The notes beneath the pieces were generated by a model, which made no database searches, was not told where the DNA came from, and saw nothing but the letters and a program-made list of their open reading frames with translations. Both the position numbers and the translations under genes were made by a program. Below, piece after piece: positions 62,651 through 64,000 of a stretch of DNA of 64,000 bases. Numbering within the stretch: position 1 is the first letter of the stretch; the number at the start of each line of letters is the position of its first letter. This DNA comes from Tenrec ecaudatus (taxonomy: Eukaryota > Chordata > Mammalia > Afrosoricida > Tenrecidae): positions 41,123,501-41,187,500 of the forward strand of contig NC_134546.1 in the NCBI RefSeq assembly GCF_050624435.1, in the 5' to 3' direction.

Positions 62651-63559
62651 AAGAAGAGTGGCTTCTCAGAAATTATCATTACATGGCAGGAATGGTTGCT
62701 CCCCCAGGGCGTGGGAGGCAGGAGGGGAGAAGGGAGGAAAAGGGAGTTGATAGCGTGATTGATTATGTAGCCCCACCCGAAGAGACTGAACAACAGCATT
62801 GTAGGTGAATGGGTATATTGGAATGTGTAAGATATGTCAATAAAACATTATATATATATGCATTACAAGAGCAGCAGTCATAGCTACGGCTGTTCTTACG
62901 TCCAGGCTAAGAGCATCATGAGAATATCATGGGGATTATGAACATGCCTTCATGTAAATGTCTGTGGCCTGAAGCACAAAAGTAGCGTTTCTGTTGGGGA
63001 GCTGTGCCAAGAGTTAAGTGGAGGCAGGGCTGGGCTGGGAATCGACTTTGGAACAGCTGTGGCCAGGCTGATGCAGTGGCCTCTGTCCCTTGCTTTAAAC
63101 CTGTTTTTTGTCGCTCACGGTCACGGCGTTTGGGGGGCCTGGAAGGCGCAATGGATGCTGCAGACCCTGTTTTTGTTGGTGTCCATGTCGCCCTCATAAA
63201 CAGAGGAGTGTTTTCATCTTGGGTCTCTACCGTTGAGAACCTCCCCCAGTACAGCGCCAGGCCTGCTGCTCGTCTGGGGTTTGAAGCGAGCCTCAGGAAT
63301 GTTAGGAAAGTCCCCCAGTGTCTCTGCAAGTCTTGCCGTCAGGAGAAGGGGGCCAGTCGGGGGTCATTTGAAGTGGCAAGCCGGTCGTCAGGTGCTCTTG
63401 GTTTTCAAAACAACACTATCTTGGTTTTTATGGTGATTTTTGCTTTTCAGAGGCAATCAGGTTTACCTCTCATATGAAATTCTTCAATTCTGAGATAGGG
63501 CTGATTTGACCTAGGTCAGCACTTCTCCCCATTAATAAAATGAGAATTATTATTTGAGG
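62651..63559. other. presumed STON1 intron 1 stretch
   Basis: At 62,650-62,870 a possible second LINE tail type ends in AATAAAACATTATATA. From 62,900 onward it is unrecognised. The 157-codon frame at 63,004 has no motif. Confidence 0.4.
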
Positions 63560-63845
63560 CTCCTGAAGTCTCCCTTCACCCACTTTTCTGTTGCCCATCC
63601 CTCTGGGAGGGGGTTATAGTTAGATCATTGTGATCGGTTCCCCCTATGTCCCCACACCTTCCCCTTACCTTCCTGGTATTGCTACTCTCATTATTGGCCC
63701 TGAGGGGTTTCTCTGTCCTGGATTCCCCTTGTTTCCAGCTCTGATCTGTACCCCTGTACATGCTCTAGTCTAGCTGGATTTGTAAGGTAGAATTGGGATC
63801 ATGATAGTGGAAAGTTATATGTTTCATCAGTGCTATACTACACCA
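63560..63845 (-). mobile_element. LINE-1 3' end, internal piece
   Basis: It matches the part at 80-360 of the copy at the left edge of the window, for example CACCCACTTTTCTGTTGCCC. Its own tail is missing on the left side. Confidence 0.75.
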
Positions 63846-63854
63846 TGACTGGCT

Positions 63855-64000
63855 CTTCAAGGTTACATTCTTTCACCTGATATATTCAGTCTACTTGCTG
63901 AACAAATAATCTGAGAAGGTGGACCATATGAAGAAGAACGAACGAGGCAAGCAACATTGGAGGAAGCTTATTAAAAACCTGAGCTATGCAGGTGACACAA
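63855..64000 (+). mobile_element. RTE/BovB fragment running off the window
   Basis: It contains TGCTGAACAAATAATCTGAG and AGCTATGCAGGTGACACAA, the same region as the segment around 60,945-61,045 of the copy at 60,675. It continues past the right edge. Confidence 0.75.

Overview
The window is mammalian nuclear DNA: short exons in long introns, GT-AG splice sites, one CpG island, and dense interspersed repeats. More than 25 copies of the tRNA-derived AfroSINE point to Afrotheria. Two SPIN-type hAT transposons narrow this further, because SPIN is known from tenrec but not from other sampled afrotherians. A tenrec (Echinops-like) is the best guess. This is inferred from the repeats, not confirmed by alignment.

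Left half (1 to about 35,610, + strand): the 3' half of PPP1R21, nine exons by my reading, from 5,403 to the stop at 34,834, followed by a 3' UTR with two AATAAA signals. The product is a coiled-coil subunit of the FERRY complex, a Rab5 effector on early endosomes that binds mRNA. The exons join in one open frame of 341 complete codons plus a split codon, then a stop. They include a 36-bp microexon that carries one more codon than the human exon. Exons for the N-terminal half lie left of the window.

Middle (35,611 to about 53,690): about 18 kb between genes with no supported protein gene. It holds AfroSINEs, LTRs, a SPIN-like transposase relic with a BED finger and hAT C-terminal domain (38,240-40,645), and several nested insertions dated by target-site duplications.

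Right (about 53,690 to 64,000): a GC-rich, CpG-dense island with a likely untranslated first exon ending at a GTGAGT donor at 53,860. Gene order (PPP1R21 then STON1 in human, same strand) makes this the probable STON1 promoter. A second candidate first exon, with a TATA box at 62,148 and a donor at 62,308, lies 8.4 kb downstream. No STON1 coding exon is visible, so coding should start beyond the window.

Repeat layers: old MIR, L2, L1M and MaLR relics form the base. AfroSINE, RTE/BovB, SPIN/hAT and a tenrec-type LINE-1 3' end lie over them, and several of these interrupt one another. I saw no tRNA, rRNA, microRNA or CRISPR. The strongest finds are the SPIN copies, the nested insertions with clear duplications, and the TATA-type candidate promoter.
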